NCBI GenBank assembly: GCA_016742125.1
Contig: JACVCM010000083.1
Span: 1-13,974, forward strand
DNA: 13,974 bases
DNA from: Sphingomonadaceae bacterium
GTDB taxonomy: Bacteria; Pseudomonadota; Alphaproteobacteria; Sphingomonadales; Sphingomonadaceae
Direction of reading: 5' to 3'
Shown: piece by piece, positions 7,256-13,974 of the stretch
Numbering within the stretch: the first letter of the stretch is position 1
How the letters are laid out: every line of letters begins with the position of its first letter
The notes under the pieces: model-generated
What the model was told of the DNA's origin: nothing
The model's database searches: none
Seen by the model: the letters and a program-made list of their open reading frames with translations, nothing else
Made by a program: the position numbers and the translations under genes

Positions 7256-8425
7256 ATGCCGAAGAACATCGTTATGTTACTGGACGGCACATCGAACGAG
7301 GTCGAGTGCGACCGCACCAACATTCTCCGCCTCTACGGCGTTCTTGCCAAAGGTGAGAACCAGCTTGTTTATTATGATCCGGGCGTTGGAACATTCGGAG
7401 CTGATGGAGCTTGGTCACGGTTTTGGCGTAAAACGCACGAAGTTTGGGGCCTAATGACCGGTTGGGGGCTCGATCAAAATGTGAAAGAGGCTTATCGTTT
7501 TCTCGTTCAGAACTATGACAATGGGAAGCGCAAAGGGGGCAAACAGTCTGAACGCGACCGCATATTCATCTTTGGCTTTAGCCGCGGGGCCTATTCAGCG
7601 CGCGTACTTGCCGGGTTTATCCATGCAGTGGGGTTGATTGAACCACGCAACCTTAATCTACTCGACTATGCATATCGTGCCTACAAGGCGATTGGCGAGG
7701 ATGAAAAGCAGGAGGCCTTTGCTGAGGTGAGGCTTTACGAGCGCATTCTCAATCCCGATCGCCCCCCCATTAGGATGCTTGGCTTGTTTGATACAGTCGG
7801 ATCGGTAATCGAAAGCGGGAGAAACGGATTTCGGCTCAAATCTCACGCATTTACAGATCGAAATTGCAGCGTTCAATCGGTCTCACATGCAGTCGCGATT
7901 GATGAAAGGCGAACGATGTTTCAGCCGCAGCTTTGGCCGTCCGATCAGGAATATTGGGGAAACCCATTTAATAATGCTGCGGCGCAGCCCCAAGATGCAA
8001 AGGAAGTCTGGTTCGCCGGTGGGCATGGAGATGTAGGCGGAGGTTACCCGGAAGCGGAAAGTGAACTGTGTAAACTGCCGCTTTTGTGGATGATCGAGCG
8101 CGCGAAGCTTTGTGGCCTTAACTTCCGTCAGCAGAGTATCAACTCAATCGTTATGGGCTCCAACAAGAAAGCCAAATACGTCGCGCCGAATGCGCTAGGG
8201 GCGCCGCATAACACCATGACTTCTGGTTGGTCGGTACTTGAGTTTGTGCCGCGCCGAAAGCCTAATGGTTCGCAGCGCCCATCGCTGCTCGGCATCAGCC
8301 TGCCCCTTTTCGAGCGACGACACATTTTACCGGGAGCAACAATTCATAGCTCGGTAATCGCACGACAAAAGCAACTCGGCGATTGGGCATCAAACATTCC
8401 AGTCGAACATGCGGTCGAGCAATGA
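7256..8425 (+). CDS. DUF2235 alpha/beta hydrolase (Tle1-like lipase fold)
   Basis: This 389-residue hydrolase has the DUF2235 signature. NIVMLLDGTSNE (4-15) is the first strand, and DPGVGTFG follows near 41-48. The nucleophile elbow IFGFSRGAY puts Ser109 in place, LGLFDTVGS supplies Asp179, and WFAGGHGDVGGGYPE supplies His257, so the Ser-Asp-His set looks complete. The family includes type VI secretion phospholipases (Tle1), but there is no secretion gene, VgrG or immunity gene here and no signal peptide. A cytosolic role, perhaps membrane-lipid attack during abortive infection, is inferred. The ATG at 7256 has an AGAGAGG box; a TTG at 7220 was rejected. It sits 79 bases after cap5 on the same strand, so it may be co-transcribed with CBASS or run from its own promoter. 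Confidence 0.88.
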   Translation: MPKNIVMLLDGTSNEVECDRTNILRLYGVLAKGENQLVYYDPGVGTFGADGAWSRFWRKTHEVWGLMTGWGLDQNVKEAYRFLVQNYDNGKRKGGKQSERDRIFIFGFSRGAYSARVLAGFIHAVGLIEPRNLNLLDYAYRAYKAIGEDEKQEAFAEVRLYERILNPDRPPIRMLGLFDTVGSVIESGRNGFRLKSHAFTDRNCSVQSVSHAVAIDERRTMFQPQLWPSDQEYWGNPFNNAAAQPQDAKEVWFAGGHGDVGGGYPEAESELCKLPLLWMIERAKLCGLNFRQQSINSIVMGSNKKAKYVAPNALGAPHNTMTSGWSVLEFVPRRKPNGSQRPSLLGISLPLFERRHILPGATIHSSVIARQKQLGDWASNIPVEHAVEQ

Positions 8426-8532
8426 TCCCTTCCTCGCTTGTCTGCCGAAATCTGGCATGCGAACTAGGAGGGGTAGGTCTGCGGGTTTATCATCCGGGTC
8501 GCATTCTGCAGAAGGCGAAAGTTTATGATTGA
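8422..8532 (+). CDS. Possible 36-residue linking ORF
   Basis: An ATG at 8422 overlaps the stop of the DUF2235 gene in an ATGA arrangement. The frame runs 36 codons (starting MIPSSLVCRNLACELGG) and stops eight bases into the next gene, whose ATG is at 8525. It thus spans the whole gap and touches both neighbours. It has two cysteines and no recognised domain. Its own ribosome binding site is weak. It may be a real peptide or a reinitiation bridge; a chance ORF of this length is also quite possible. Confidence 0.35.
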   Translation: MIPSSLVCRNLACELGGVGLRVYHPGRILQKAKVYD

Positions 8533-10348
8533 ACATCTTAGGGTCGGTGCTTCTGCTTATTTTTACCGGCGAAAGAAGCGGCTCAGTGCAGCCGTAATTG
8601 GTCGCCTCTTTCGCGATGTTCGCGACGGCGCGCGGAAGCCAAAAAATGATCTATTTCGTACTGTCCGCGAAAGCCAGGAACACAACACCTATTCGGCCAT
8701 TAGCTTTTCATATGAACGTGCGCCTGGTTTTCTCGCGCGCGAAGCAGCACAGTATGATCGAGTTCATGGGTTTCTCATGCTCGTCGAGCGCGGAGATTAC
8801 GTAGCGATTTTTAAGAGCGGCCTCGATTTGCCACCGACATTCGTCAAAGAATATTTGAACTCGGCCAATCCAAGCAGCGTTGAGGCTGCAGTTGCAACAG
8901 CGGATGCAATTTTTGAGCGCGTTCAGGTAAAGAGTACATCAATGTCCAAGCAGGGAGTGCGGAAAAAGACGCTCGAAGCTGCCGACCTGTCGAACGCTAT
9001 GCCGATGGCGAGTGCGAGCGGATTTTTCACTCAAACCTATAACGTTAAGCGTAACGACGGGCATTATTCGGCAACACCAAGCACTGCTAGAATCGCCCAA
9101 CGCGGCGACAAAACTGAGCGCGCAATCGCAATTGGTTGGGCGGCTGTGGTTATTGATCAGCTGGCTGACGCTGGCGACACCGCTTCGCTATTCATTCGAA
9201 ACTTCGCGCGGCGCATGAATCTGGCGAACTTGCCCCGTGAAACTGCCCCCATTTTGTTCGCTCTAGATATTCCGCAACTAACCGAACTCCTATTGGCAGA
9301 AAATCCTGAACTTCGTCTCGTCAAGAAAGACCAAGAAAGCGGCACGTATCAAAAAATGGATGCTGCGGCGATCCAGGCGCTGCTGGACGGACTCGAAGAC
9401 GCTTACATAGTCAGTCCCGGTCGTCCCGATTATCGAATTAAAAAGGGTACTCGCACCATCGGTACGCTGCGATTTAACAAAGGCCGGATCGCGCTTCGCA
9501 ATCTCGATATTGCCGCGTTTCAGGATATTGAAGTTGAAACGGAGTGCGCGGACGTCGGTGAAGATCCTGAACGAAAGCCGATTATAAGGTATGTTGATCG
9601 GGAGAATCTCTTCACCGTTCTATTCAGCGATCCGGCATTGGCTTATATTGATGGCGAGCTCTTTCGAAATGAAGCGATGCTTGACGGCGGCGACAACTTT
9701 CTTCGCCACCTTATTCCAGTCGCTGAGCTCGCGAATGCCACTAGTGAAAAGGGCGATTTCGCAACTGATTCCACAGCGTTTAGCGAGAGCAGCGTTTTCC
9801 GGATCCTTGTCGATACTATTGCTCACCAAGACGATATACTGGTTTGCGACGATCTTGGCGATGAATGGGCAGACTTTATCGGGCTAAACACTCAGAGCCG
9901 CCCACCGAGCATCAATTTCTATCATGGCAAGCATGGCAATGTCAGCCTCGGCGCCTCGGATTTCCATGTTGCCGTCAGCCAAGCGCAAAAAAATCTGGGT
10001 CGGCTTGAGCTCCGCGCGGCAGATATTGAACAGAAATCTATCAGCTGGTCGCAGACCTATGAAAGTGGCTCAGGCGTCAAAACTCAAATTACCAAAGTAG
10101 TCCGCGGCGGCTCAATAACAGCTATTCAAAGCAGAATCGGAGAGATTAGGGCAGCACCCGATGCAGCGCGACGGGTCTATATCGTGACCTCATCCTTGAG
10201 CAAAGCGGCGGTAGAGCAGACTTTTGCAACACTCGCTACCGGGACTAAGCCGAAACCCTATTTCGTGCAGCTCTACTGGCTTCTGACAGGCTATTATTCA
10301 CAATGCGCTGACATGGGGGCTGTCGGATTCGTTATCTGTCGACCCTAA
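8525..10348 (+). CDS. Large unknown cargo protein with a CDD...HGK C-terminal motif
   Basis: This 607-residue soluble protein is one I cannot assign to a named family. The N-terminal part (1-110) is basic, then mixed alpha/beta (HGFLMLVERGDYVAIFKS near 81-98). The region 165-200 (FFTQTYNVKRNDGHYSATP) is Tyr/Asn-rich. Residues 250-400 look like alternating strands and helices. At 438-491 there is a striking block: ILVCDDLGDEWADFI, then INFYHGKH (463-470), then DFHVAVSQAQKNL. I have a memory of similar CDD-E-ADF-I...HxK-QAxK blocks in large defence-associated proteins, and acidic residues followed by a strand with a lysine would suit a nuclease-like site; both points are inference. ATG 8525 has GAAGG at 8511-8515. 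Its position after the DUF2235 gene and before the integrase marks it as cargo of the element. Confidence 0.85.
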   Translation: MIEHLRVGASAYFYRRKKRLSAAVIGRLFRDVRDGARKPKNDLFRTVRESQEHNTYSAISFSYERAPGFLAREAAQYDRVHGFLMLVERGDYVAIFKSGLDLPPTFVKEYLNSANPSSVEAAVATADAIFERVQVKSTSMSKQGVRKKTLEAADLSNAMPMASASGFFTQTYNVKRNDGHYSATPSTARIAQRGDKTERAIAIGWAAVVIDQLADAGDTASLFIRNFARRMNLANLPRETAPILFALDIPQLTELLLAENPELRLVKKDQESGTYQKMDAAAIQALLDGLEDAYIVSPGRPDYRIKKGTRTIGTLRFNKGRIALRNLDIAAFQDIEVETECADVGEDPERKPIIRYVDRENLFTVLFSDPALAYIDGELFRNEAMLDGGDNFLRHLIPVAELANATSEKGDFATDSTAFSESSVFRILVDTIAHQDDILVCDDLGDEWADFIGLNTQSRPPSINFYHGKHGNVSLGASDFHVAVSQAQKNLGRLELRAADIEQKSISWSQTYESGSGVKTQITKVVRGGSITAIQSRIGEIRAAPDAARRVYIVTSSLSKAAVEQTFATLATGTKPKPYFVQLYWLLTGYYSQCADMGAVGFVICRP

Positions 10349-10452
10349 CATAGCGTTGTTCGCCAATTACCCGCTGATAGAACTTAAATTTGTTTCACTG
10401 CACGGGCGGTCGTTTTCAGTGCCGTTCTCAGTTTGCTGCAACCGCGTATTGC

Positions 10453-11754
10453 TTACGCTGCGTGTCTCGATTCCCAAAGCGGGGCGGATGAAGTAATAGG
10501 GGTCCTACCCAGTAACATTTCCGCAGACTGCAAGTTGGCGCATAACTTATCTGCCCAAAGGCATGCAATCTCCCGCCGTCGCGGAATATATGCGGCCCGA
10601 TTATAGGCACCCTCAACCTGATCCTTGGGGACATGGGCCAACATCAGATCAATGATCGCCCGATCATCCACATTACCATGACGGTTTGCCCATTCGTTCA
10701 TGATTGTCGAAAATGCGGACCTGAACCCGTGCGGCACATGACGGCCATGGTAGCCTGCTCGATTGAGCAAATAGCCAATGGCATTCTCGCTCATCGACTT
10801 ATGGGGATGGCGTGCGCACGGAAACACAAGCTCGTTGTCGCCAGTCAGTTGACGGATTAACGAGAGCAATTCGACCGATTGCGGTGCGAGTGGGACAAGA
10901 TGATCGCCGCCGATTTCAGCTTTCCGGCTCTTGTCGCCTTTCATCCGCGTTGCCGGGATGCGCCAGAGCGGATAAGCTCCGTCTAACTCTTCAAACTCTG
11001 TCCAGCGGGTCCCCCGCAACTCTCCTGGCCGCACTACAGTCAGAGCCAGCAAGCGCATCGCCAAGCGGGTGATAGGGCGGGCCGGATCGCGCTCCACTTT
11101 GCAGATCATATCTTGCAACGGAGCAAGCTCGATGATTGCTGGCTGGTTCCTTTTCGGAAGCGGTGGTTTCAGCGCGCCAGCCACAATGGCCGCTGGGTCG
11201 GTTTGCGCCAGACCGGACGAAATAGCGAACACGAATACGGCCGACATCCGCTGCCTTACGCGCTTCGCGGTTTCGATCGCAGGCCTGTCTTCGATTATGC
11301 GAAGCACTTCGAGAATTTTTGGCGGTTTGAGATCGGATATCGGATAGCTGCCGATATAGGGAAAGACGTCGCGCTCCAGGCTGCGGATCACGTCACCGGC
11401 ATGAACCTTGGCCCATTGGCTTTTGACACGCTCGAACCACTGGCGTGCGACTGTCTCGAATGTTGCAGCTAGCCGCTCGGCAGCGGCGCGAGCTTCCAGA
11501 CGTTTCGCAATTTTCGGATCACGACCCGTCGCCAGATACAATCGCGCATTATCCCGCATTTGCCTGGCTTCGGCCAAACCGGTCGTAGGATAGGCACCGA
11601 AGGACAATGCGCGCTGTTTTCCGCCGAAACGGTAGTTCATCCTCCAAAGCTTTCCGCCCGCTGGCGTGATCAAAAGGTAGAGCTGATGGGCATCGCCCAA
11701 TTTGTAGGGCTTGTCAGCAGGTCTTGAGGCTCGAATCTTCGTATCGGTAAGCAT
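10453..11754 (-). CDS. int: P4-type tyrosine integrase
   Basis: This 433-residue site-specific recombinase catalyses insertion and excision of the element at the neighbouring tRNA-Ser gene. It has the P4-like layout. An N-terminal DUF4102 arm-binding domain (about 1-85) contains LTDTKIRASRPADKPYKLGD and LSFGAYPTTGLAEAR. A SAM-like core-binding domain follows at about 100-200, then the catalytic domain. Catalytic motifs are present: TVVRPGELRGTRW (box I Arg), HGFRSAFST (His-x-x-Arg), LAHVPKD (second His) and the nucleophile Tyr in EGAYNRAAY. The ATG at 11754 has GCGGAG upstream and matches the usual LTDTKI N-terminus; the frame is open 15 codons further. The gene faces left with its start toward the tRNA, the usual arrangement for such elements. 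It converges with the cargo gene ending at 10348. Confidence 0.95.
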   Translation of the reverse strand: MLTDTKIRASRPADKPYKLGDAHQLYLLITPAGGKLWRMNYRFGGKQRALSFGAYPTTGLAEARQMRDNARLYLATGRDPKIAKRLEARAAAERLAATFETVARQWFERVKSQWAKVHAGDVIRSLERDVFPYIGSYPISDLKPPKILEVLRIIEDRPAIETAKRVRQRMSAVFVFAISSGLAQTDPAAIVAGALKPPLPKRNQPAIIELAPLQDMICKVERDPARPITRLAMRLLALTVVRPGELRGTRWTEFEELDGAYPLWRIPATRMKGDKSRKAEIGGDHLVPLAPQSVELLSLIRQLTGDNELVFPCARHPHKSMSENAIGYLLNRAGYHGRHVPHGFRSAFSTIMNEWANRHGNVDDRAIIDLMLAHVPKDQVEGAYNRAAYIPRRREIACLWADKLCANLQSAEMLLGRTPITSSAPLWESRHAA

Positions 11755-11771
11755 GGTCTGTTCTCCGCAAA

Positions 11772-11811
11772 ATACCATGCCCGGACGCCGAGATACCATG
11801 AATCATACCAT
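11772..11811. repeat. Three ATACCAT direct repeats upstream of int
   Basis: ATACCAT occurs at 11772-11778, 11793-11799 and 11805-11811, spaced 21 and 12 bases apart, just before the integrase start and about 115 bases from the tRNA 3' end. Direct repeats here are typical of arm-type sites bound by the integrase N-terminal domain, or of excisionase/repressor sites controlling int. Which one is not shown. Confidence 0.45.
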
Positions 11812-11889
11812 AAAAATGATTGGCTGGTAGCGAACGTCGCCGGGCGGCTACGGAAGAAAAGTGACGGTTTTAGTAGGGGTAAGTCAATC

Positions 11890-11925
11890 CCACCGGATGG
11901 TGGCGAACCGCTGCGAAAGCGGTTC
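11890..11925 (-). terminator. Paired hairpins abutting the tRNA 3' end
   Basis: GAACCGCT (11905-11912) pairs with AGCGGTTC (11918-11925), an 8-bp stem that ends exactly where the tRNA CCA begins. A second stem, CCACC/GGTGG (11890-11894 and 11899-11903), follows. Read on the minus strand they lie right after the tRNA and could help end or process its transcript. No long T-run follows. They are on the element side of the junction, so the element itself may supply them. Confidence 0.4.
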
Positions 11926-11953
11926 TGGCGGAGACGGAGGGATTCGAACCCTC
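11926..11953. other. Probable attachment-site core within the tRNA-Ser 3' end
   Basis: The 3' part of tRNA-Ser (T arm, acceptor strand and CCA) faces the integrase gene, which starts 172 bases away. P4-type integrases commonly recombine in this part of tRNA genes and rebuild the 3' end. I found no second copy of this sequence in the window, so the partner att must lie left of position 1. The exact core limits cannot be set from one junction. Confidence 0.6.
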
Positions 11954-12016
11954 GATACGCTTTTGACGTATACTCACTTTCCAGGCGAGCGCCTTCGACC
12001 ACTCGGCCACGTCTCC
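11926..12016 (-). tRNA. tRNA-Ser(GGA)
   Basis: Read on the minus strand, this 91-base gene has a 7-bp acceptor stem GGAGACG/CGTCTCC, a G discriminator and an encoded CCA end. The anticodon arm is CTCGC-CTGGAAA-GTGAG, whose loop gives anticodon GGA (serine UCC/UCU). The long variable arm is built on ATACG/CGTAT, as expected for tRNA-Ser, and the T arm is GAGGG-TTCGAAT-CCCTC. All stems pair with at most one G-U, so the gene is intact despite the adjacent integration. Confidence 0.97.
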
Positions 12017-12035
12017 GCATCCTGGAACCGCGCGC

Positions 12036-12062
12036 CCTATAGCGTGATTGCCGCTTTCGCAA
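12036..12062 (-). promoter_or_regulatory. Candidate tRNA-Ser promoter
   Basis: On the minus strand, TTGCGA (12062-12057) and TATAGG (12041-12036) are 15 bases apart, with the -10 box 19 bases ahead of the tRNA 5' end. The short spacer lowers confidence. Confidence 0.35.
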
Positions 12063-12092
12063 GCGCCGATGCTTTGCAATAAGGCGGGCATG

Positions 12093-13115
12093 ATGAAAAA
12101 ACCGGTTTTGTTTGCCTGCGCCACCTTGCTCGCCGCGCTTCCGCTATCGGCGCAGGAGAAGGAGAAGAAGGAGTTTCCCGCACCCGGCGAGATTGTTGCG
12201 GCGGCGAAGACGGAGGAGTGGGTGGCGATTGCGCCGTCGGACCTGCTGGTGATGGAGCTTGCGCCGCTCAACGCCAAGCCGCGCCGCGTGGTTATCCAGC
12301 TGATGCCGCCCCCGTTCAGCCAGGGCTGGATCGGCAATATCCGCAAGCTCGCTGCAGCGAAATGGTGGGACGGCACGAGCGTCAATCGCGTGCAGGACAA
12401 TTATGTCGTGCAATGGGGCGATGCGACCGAGAAGAAGGCGTTGCCGGAGGGGTTGGCGGTGGTGCCGGAGGGGGAGTATTCGGCTCGCTTTGCCCTAGGC
12501 TTAATTCCGTGGCAGTGGGTCAGCGGAATGAGGCAACCGCCCGTGACTGTCCTCAGCAGTCGCCACGGGAACCTGTATCTGGAGGCTCCGAATGTCGGTG
12601 ATCCCTACGGTTACGCGTATTCGTTTGCTGGCGATTTTCCAGTGTCGCTTTCAAGGACGGAGAGCCTTAACGGCACTGAACGGACAATTACCCTAGATCG
12701 CATATGGCCCGTCCACTGCTACGGCATGGTCGGCGTAGGCCGAAACCTCTCACCCGACACGGGCAGCGGGGCGGAGCTCTACACCGTCATCGGCCATGCG
12801 CCGCGGCATCTCGACCGCAATATCGCACTCGTTGGGCGAGTGATCGAGGGGATCGAGCATCTCTCCAGCCTGCCGCGCGGGACGGGGGCGCTTGGTTTCT
12901 ACGAGAAAGAGGAGGAGCGGGTACCGATCCTGTCGGTGCGGATGGGGAATGACGTGAAGGATGCGCCTGCGTTCGAATATCTTTCGACCGAAAGCGCAAG
13001 CTTTGCCGCCTATGCCGATGCGCGCGCGAACCGCCGCGATGCTTTTTTCATCCGGCCTGCGGGCGGTGCGGATATTTGCAATATTCCAGTACCGGTGCGG
13101 AGGAAGGCTCGATGA
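12093..13115 (+). CDS. Secreted divergent cyclophilin-type peptidyl-prolyl isomerase
   Basis: This 340-residue exported protein would help fold periplasmic proteins by isomerising proline bonds. The signal peptide is MKKPVLFACATLLAALPLSAQ, probably cut after the Ala-Gln. The cyclophilin fold is in two parts. The first is at about 52-110 (VMELAPLNAKPRRVVIQL, then WDGTSVNRVQDNYVVQWGD, where Arg99 matches the catalytic Arg). The second is at about 213-290 (HCYGMVGVGRNLSPDTGSGAELYTVIGH, LDRNIALVGRVIEGIEHLSSLPRG). An insertion of roughly 100 residues separates them, and the usual FHRV and QGGD motifs read VNRV and QWGD, so activity may be altered. Codon use between about 12480 and 12720 looks less GC-biased than either side. 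The start is ATG 12093 or the adjoining ATG 12090. It belongs to the host chromosome flank. Confidence 0.87.
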   Translation: MKKPVLFACATLLAALPLSAQEKEKKEFPAPGEIVAAAKTEEWVAIAPSDLLVMELAPLNAKPRRVVIQLMPPPFSQGWIGNIRKLAAAKWWDGTSVNRVQDNYVVQWGDATEKKALPEGLAVVPEGEYSARFALGLIPWQWVSGMRQPPVTVLSSRHGNLYLEAPNVGDPYGYAYSFAGDFPVSLSRTESLNGTERTITLDRIWPVHCYGMVGVGRNLSPDTGSGAELYTVIGHAPRHLDRNIALVGRVIEGIEHLSSLPRGTGALGFYEKEEERVPILSVRMGNDVKDAPAFEYLSTESASFAAYADARANRRDAFFIRPAGGADICNIPVPVRRKAR

Positions 13116-13116
13116 A

Positions 13117-13267
13117 TCCTCCCCATCGACTTGCGATGGGGAGGTGGCGCGCTGGAGCGCAGCGGAAGCGTGACGGAGGGGCCTCAACGTCAGCGGCCCC
13201 TCCACCACCCGCCTTCGTTTCACTACGGCGCGCGGTCCCCCTCCCCATCGCAAGTCGATGGAGAGGA
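13117..13267. repeat. Intergenic element with terminal inverted repeats
   Basis: A 25-base palindromic end starting CTCCCCATCGACTTG (13119-13143) returns as its reverse complement at 13241-13265 with one changed base. Between them GGAGGGGCC (13175-13183) and GGCCCCTCC (13195-13203) form a further hairpin. The whole unit is about 150 bp, non-coding, and fills the gap between two genes. It looks like a REP/MITE-type dispersed repeat of the kind common in sphingomonad genomes (from memory). It may also stop or stabilise the upstream transcript. Confidence 0.75.
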
Positions 13268-13273
13268 TAAGCG

Positions 13274-13594
13274 GTGACCGAAACCTACACCACCACCGCA
13301 AAGCTGTGGATCTGGACCACCGAAAAGGCGCCGACCAGCTGGCATTTCCTGACCATTACCGGTGAAATCGCCGAGGCCATCCATGCGCTCGCGCTGATGC
13401 GGCGGCTGGAGTTCGGGCGCAAGCGCGGCTGGGGTTCAATGAAGGTAAAGGCGCGGATCGGCGAAACCGAATGGGAGACGTCGATGTTTCCGGCCAACGA
13501 GGTCAAGGGCTGGCTGCTGCCGGTGAAGGCCGCCGTGCGGAAGGCGGAAGGGTTGGTTGCGGGGGATGACGTCGAAGTCAGCGTGTCGCTATAG
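13274..13594 (+). CDS. DUF1905 domain protein
   Basis: This small soluble 106-residue protein matches DUF1905. It opens with strands (TYTTTAKLWIWTTEKAPTSWHFLTI), then a helix (EIAEAIHALALMRR), then the family block RKRGWGSMKVKARIGETEWETSMFP, ending KAAVRKAEGLVAGDDVEVSVSL. The molecular function of the family is unknown; it often accompanies YdeI-like proteins. The start is GTG at 13274 with GGAGAGG at 13260-13266 as ribosome binding site, which falls within the end of the preceding inverted-repeat element. Confidence 0.85.
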   Translation: MTETYTTTAKLWIWTTEKAPTSWHFLTITGEIAEAIHALALMRRLEFGRKRGWGSMKVKARIGETEWETSMFPANEVKGWLLPVKAAVRKAEGLVAGDDVEVSVSL

Positions 13595-13786
13595 CATTGC
13601 CTGTTGCAATGTTGGAAAAATCGATATATGTTCTATTTTTGTTCTTTGACATTGTTATCTGCAGTTTCCGCATGACGACGCGTCAATGCCGATTGGCATA
13701 GAGCGCGACGCCTCCTTCGAGAGAATCGTGGAGCTGCCAACTTATTGCCAACTTCCAGCGTAAAGCATTGATTTTATGTCTACGCC
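13595..13786. other. AT-richer intergenic region
   Basis: I see no gene in these 192 bases. CATTGC/GCAATG (13595-13600 and 13606-13611) forms a 6-bp hairpin directly after the DUF1905 stop, without a T-run. A TGCCAACTT motif is repeated in tandem near 13736-13755. The region separates convergent genes (DUF1905 on plus, sigma factor on minus). Confidence 0.4.
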
Positions 13787-13974
13787 TCATTCCGCCATCA
13801 TCACCCGCATTTTCTCCAGCGCCACCTTCTTGATCTGGCACACGCGCGCGGCGCCGACGCCCAGCGTCTCGCCGATTTCGTCAAGGTTCATTTCCTCGGC
13901 AAAATAAAGTTGCAGGATCATCGCCTCACGGTCGGACAATCTGGCCAGATTGGCGACCAGCGCCTCTCGCAGTT
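13787..13974 (-). CDS. Sigma factor C-terminus (FliA/sigma-28-like), cut by the window edge
   Basis: The last 61 residues of a sigma-70 family protein run off the right edge. They form sigma region 4: LSDREAMILQLYFAEEMNL, then the helix-turn-helix DEIGETLGVGAARVCQIKKVALEKMR that contacts the -35 box. The wording NLDEIG..LGVGAARVCQIKK resembles FliA, the flagellar sigma factor, more than RpoD, RpoH or ECF factors. The stop is TGA at 13789-13787 and the frame is consistent to position 13974. The start and the rest of the gene are outside the window, so the exact sigma class is a good guess only. Confidence 0.8.
   Translation of the reverse strand, partial: LREALVANLARLSDREAMILQLYFAEEMNLDEIGETLGVGAARVCQIKKVALEKMRVMMAE

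Noticed and set aside
7256..8425. Type VI secretion effector call for the DUF2235 protein
   Set aside because: No VgrG, PAAR, chaperone or immunity gene is nearby; the neighbours are anti-phage and mobility genes.
10633..11593. Plus-strand frames opposite the integrase
   Set aside because: They are shadows of the integrase, whose catalytic residues are all present on the minus strand.
13117..13267. CRISPR array or insertion sequence at the repeated CTCCCCATCG motif
   Set aside because: There are only two copies, inverted rather than direct, with no transposase and no spacer pattern; a MITE/REP-like repeat fits better.

Overview
The window looks like one end of an integrated mobile element carrying anti-phage cargo in an alphaproteobacterial, probably sphingomonad, chromosome. 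The pointers are GC-rich codon use, a DUF3363-type relaxase of the kind common in alphaproteobacterial mobile elements, a sigma-28-like tail at the right edge, and a roughly 150-bp intergenic inverted-repeat element. The genus assignment is inference; no rRNA or species marker is present.

Layout from left to right. (1) Positions 1-2863 are mobilisation DNA: a GC-rich non-coding stretch, a small unknown gene (245-604) with a strong intrinsic terminator, a spacer with interlocking inverted repeats that may hold oriT, and a VirD2-like relaxase (887-2863). (2) Positions 2961-7176 encode a complete anti-phage CBASS of the type II-short form. It has a divergent regulator pair (CapH-like HTH repressor and CapP-like ImmA/IrrE metallopeptidase, minus strand). 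On the plus strand follow a CD-NTase, an E2-only Cys protein, and a Cap5-type HNH-SAVED nuclease. The three core genes are tightly packed. (3) Positions 7256-10348 hold a DUF2235 alpha/beta hydrolase with a full Ser-Asp-His set, a possible 36-residue linking ORF, and a 607-residue protein I cannot name. This trio is the best candidate for something undescribed, either a CBASS add-on or a separate defence module. (4) Positions 10453-11754 encode a P4-type tyrosine integrase on the minus strand, next to tRNA-Ser(GGA) at 11926-12016. The tRNA 3' end is the likely attachment site. (5) From 12017 rightward is host chromosome: a divergent secreted cyclophilin, the inverted-repeat element, a DUF1905 protein, and the C-terminus of a sigma factor.

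Proposed working: CapH represses the CBASS promoter by binding dyads in 4184-4353. CapP, known in this family to be switched on by DNA damage signals, cleaves CapH and releases expression. On phage sensing the CD-NTase, tuned by the E2 protein, makes a cyclic dinucleotide. This activates the SAVED domain of Cap5 so that its HNH domain destroys DNA. The other end of the element, any type IV secretion genes and the second att site lie left of the window.
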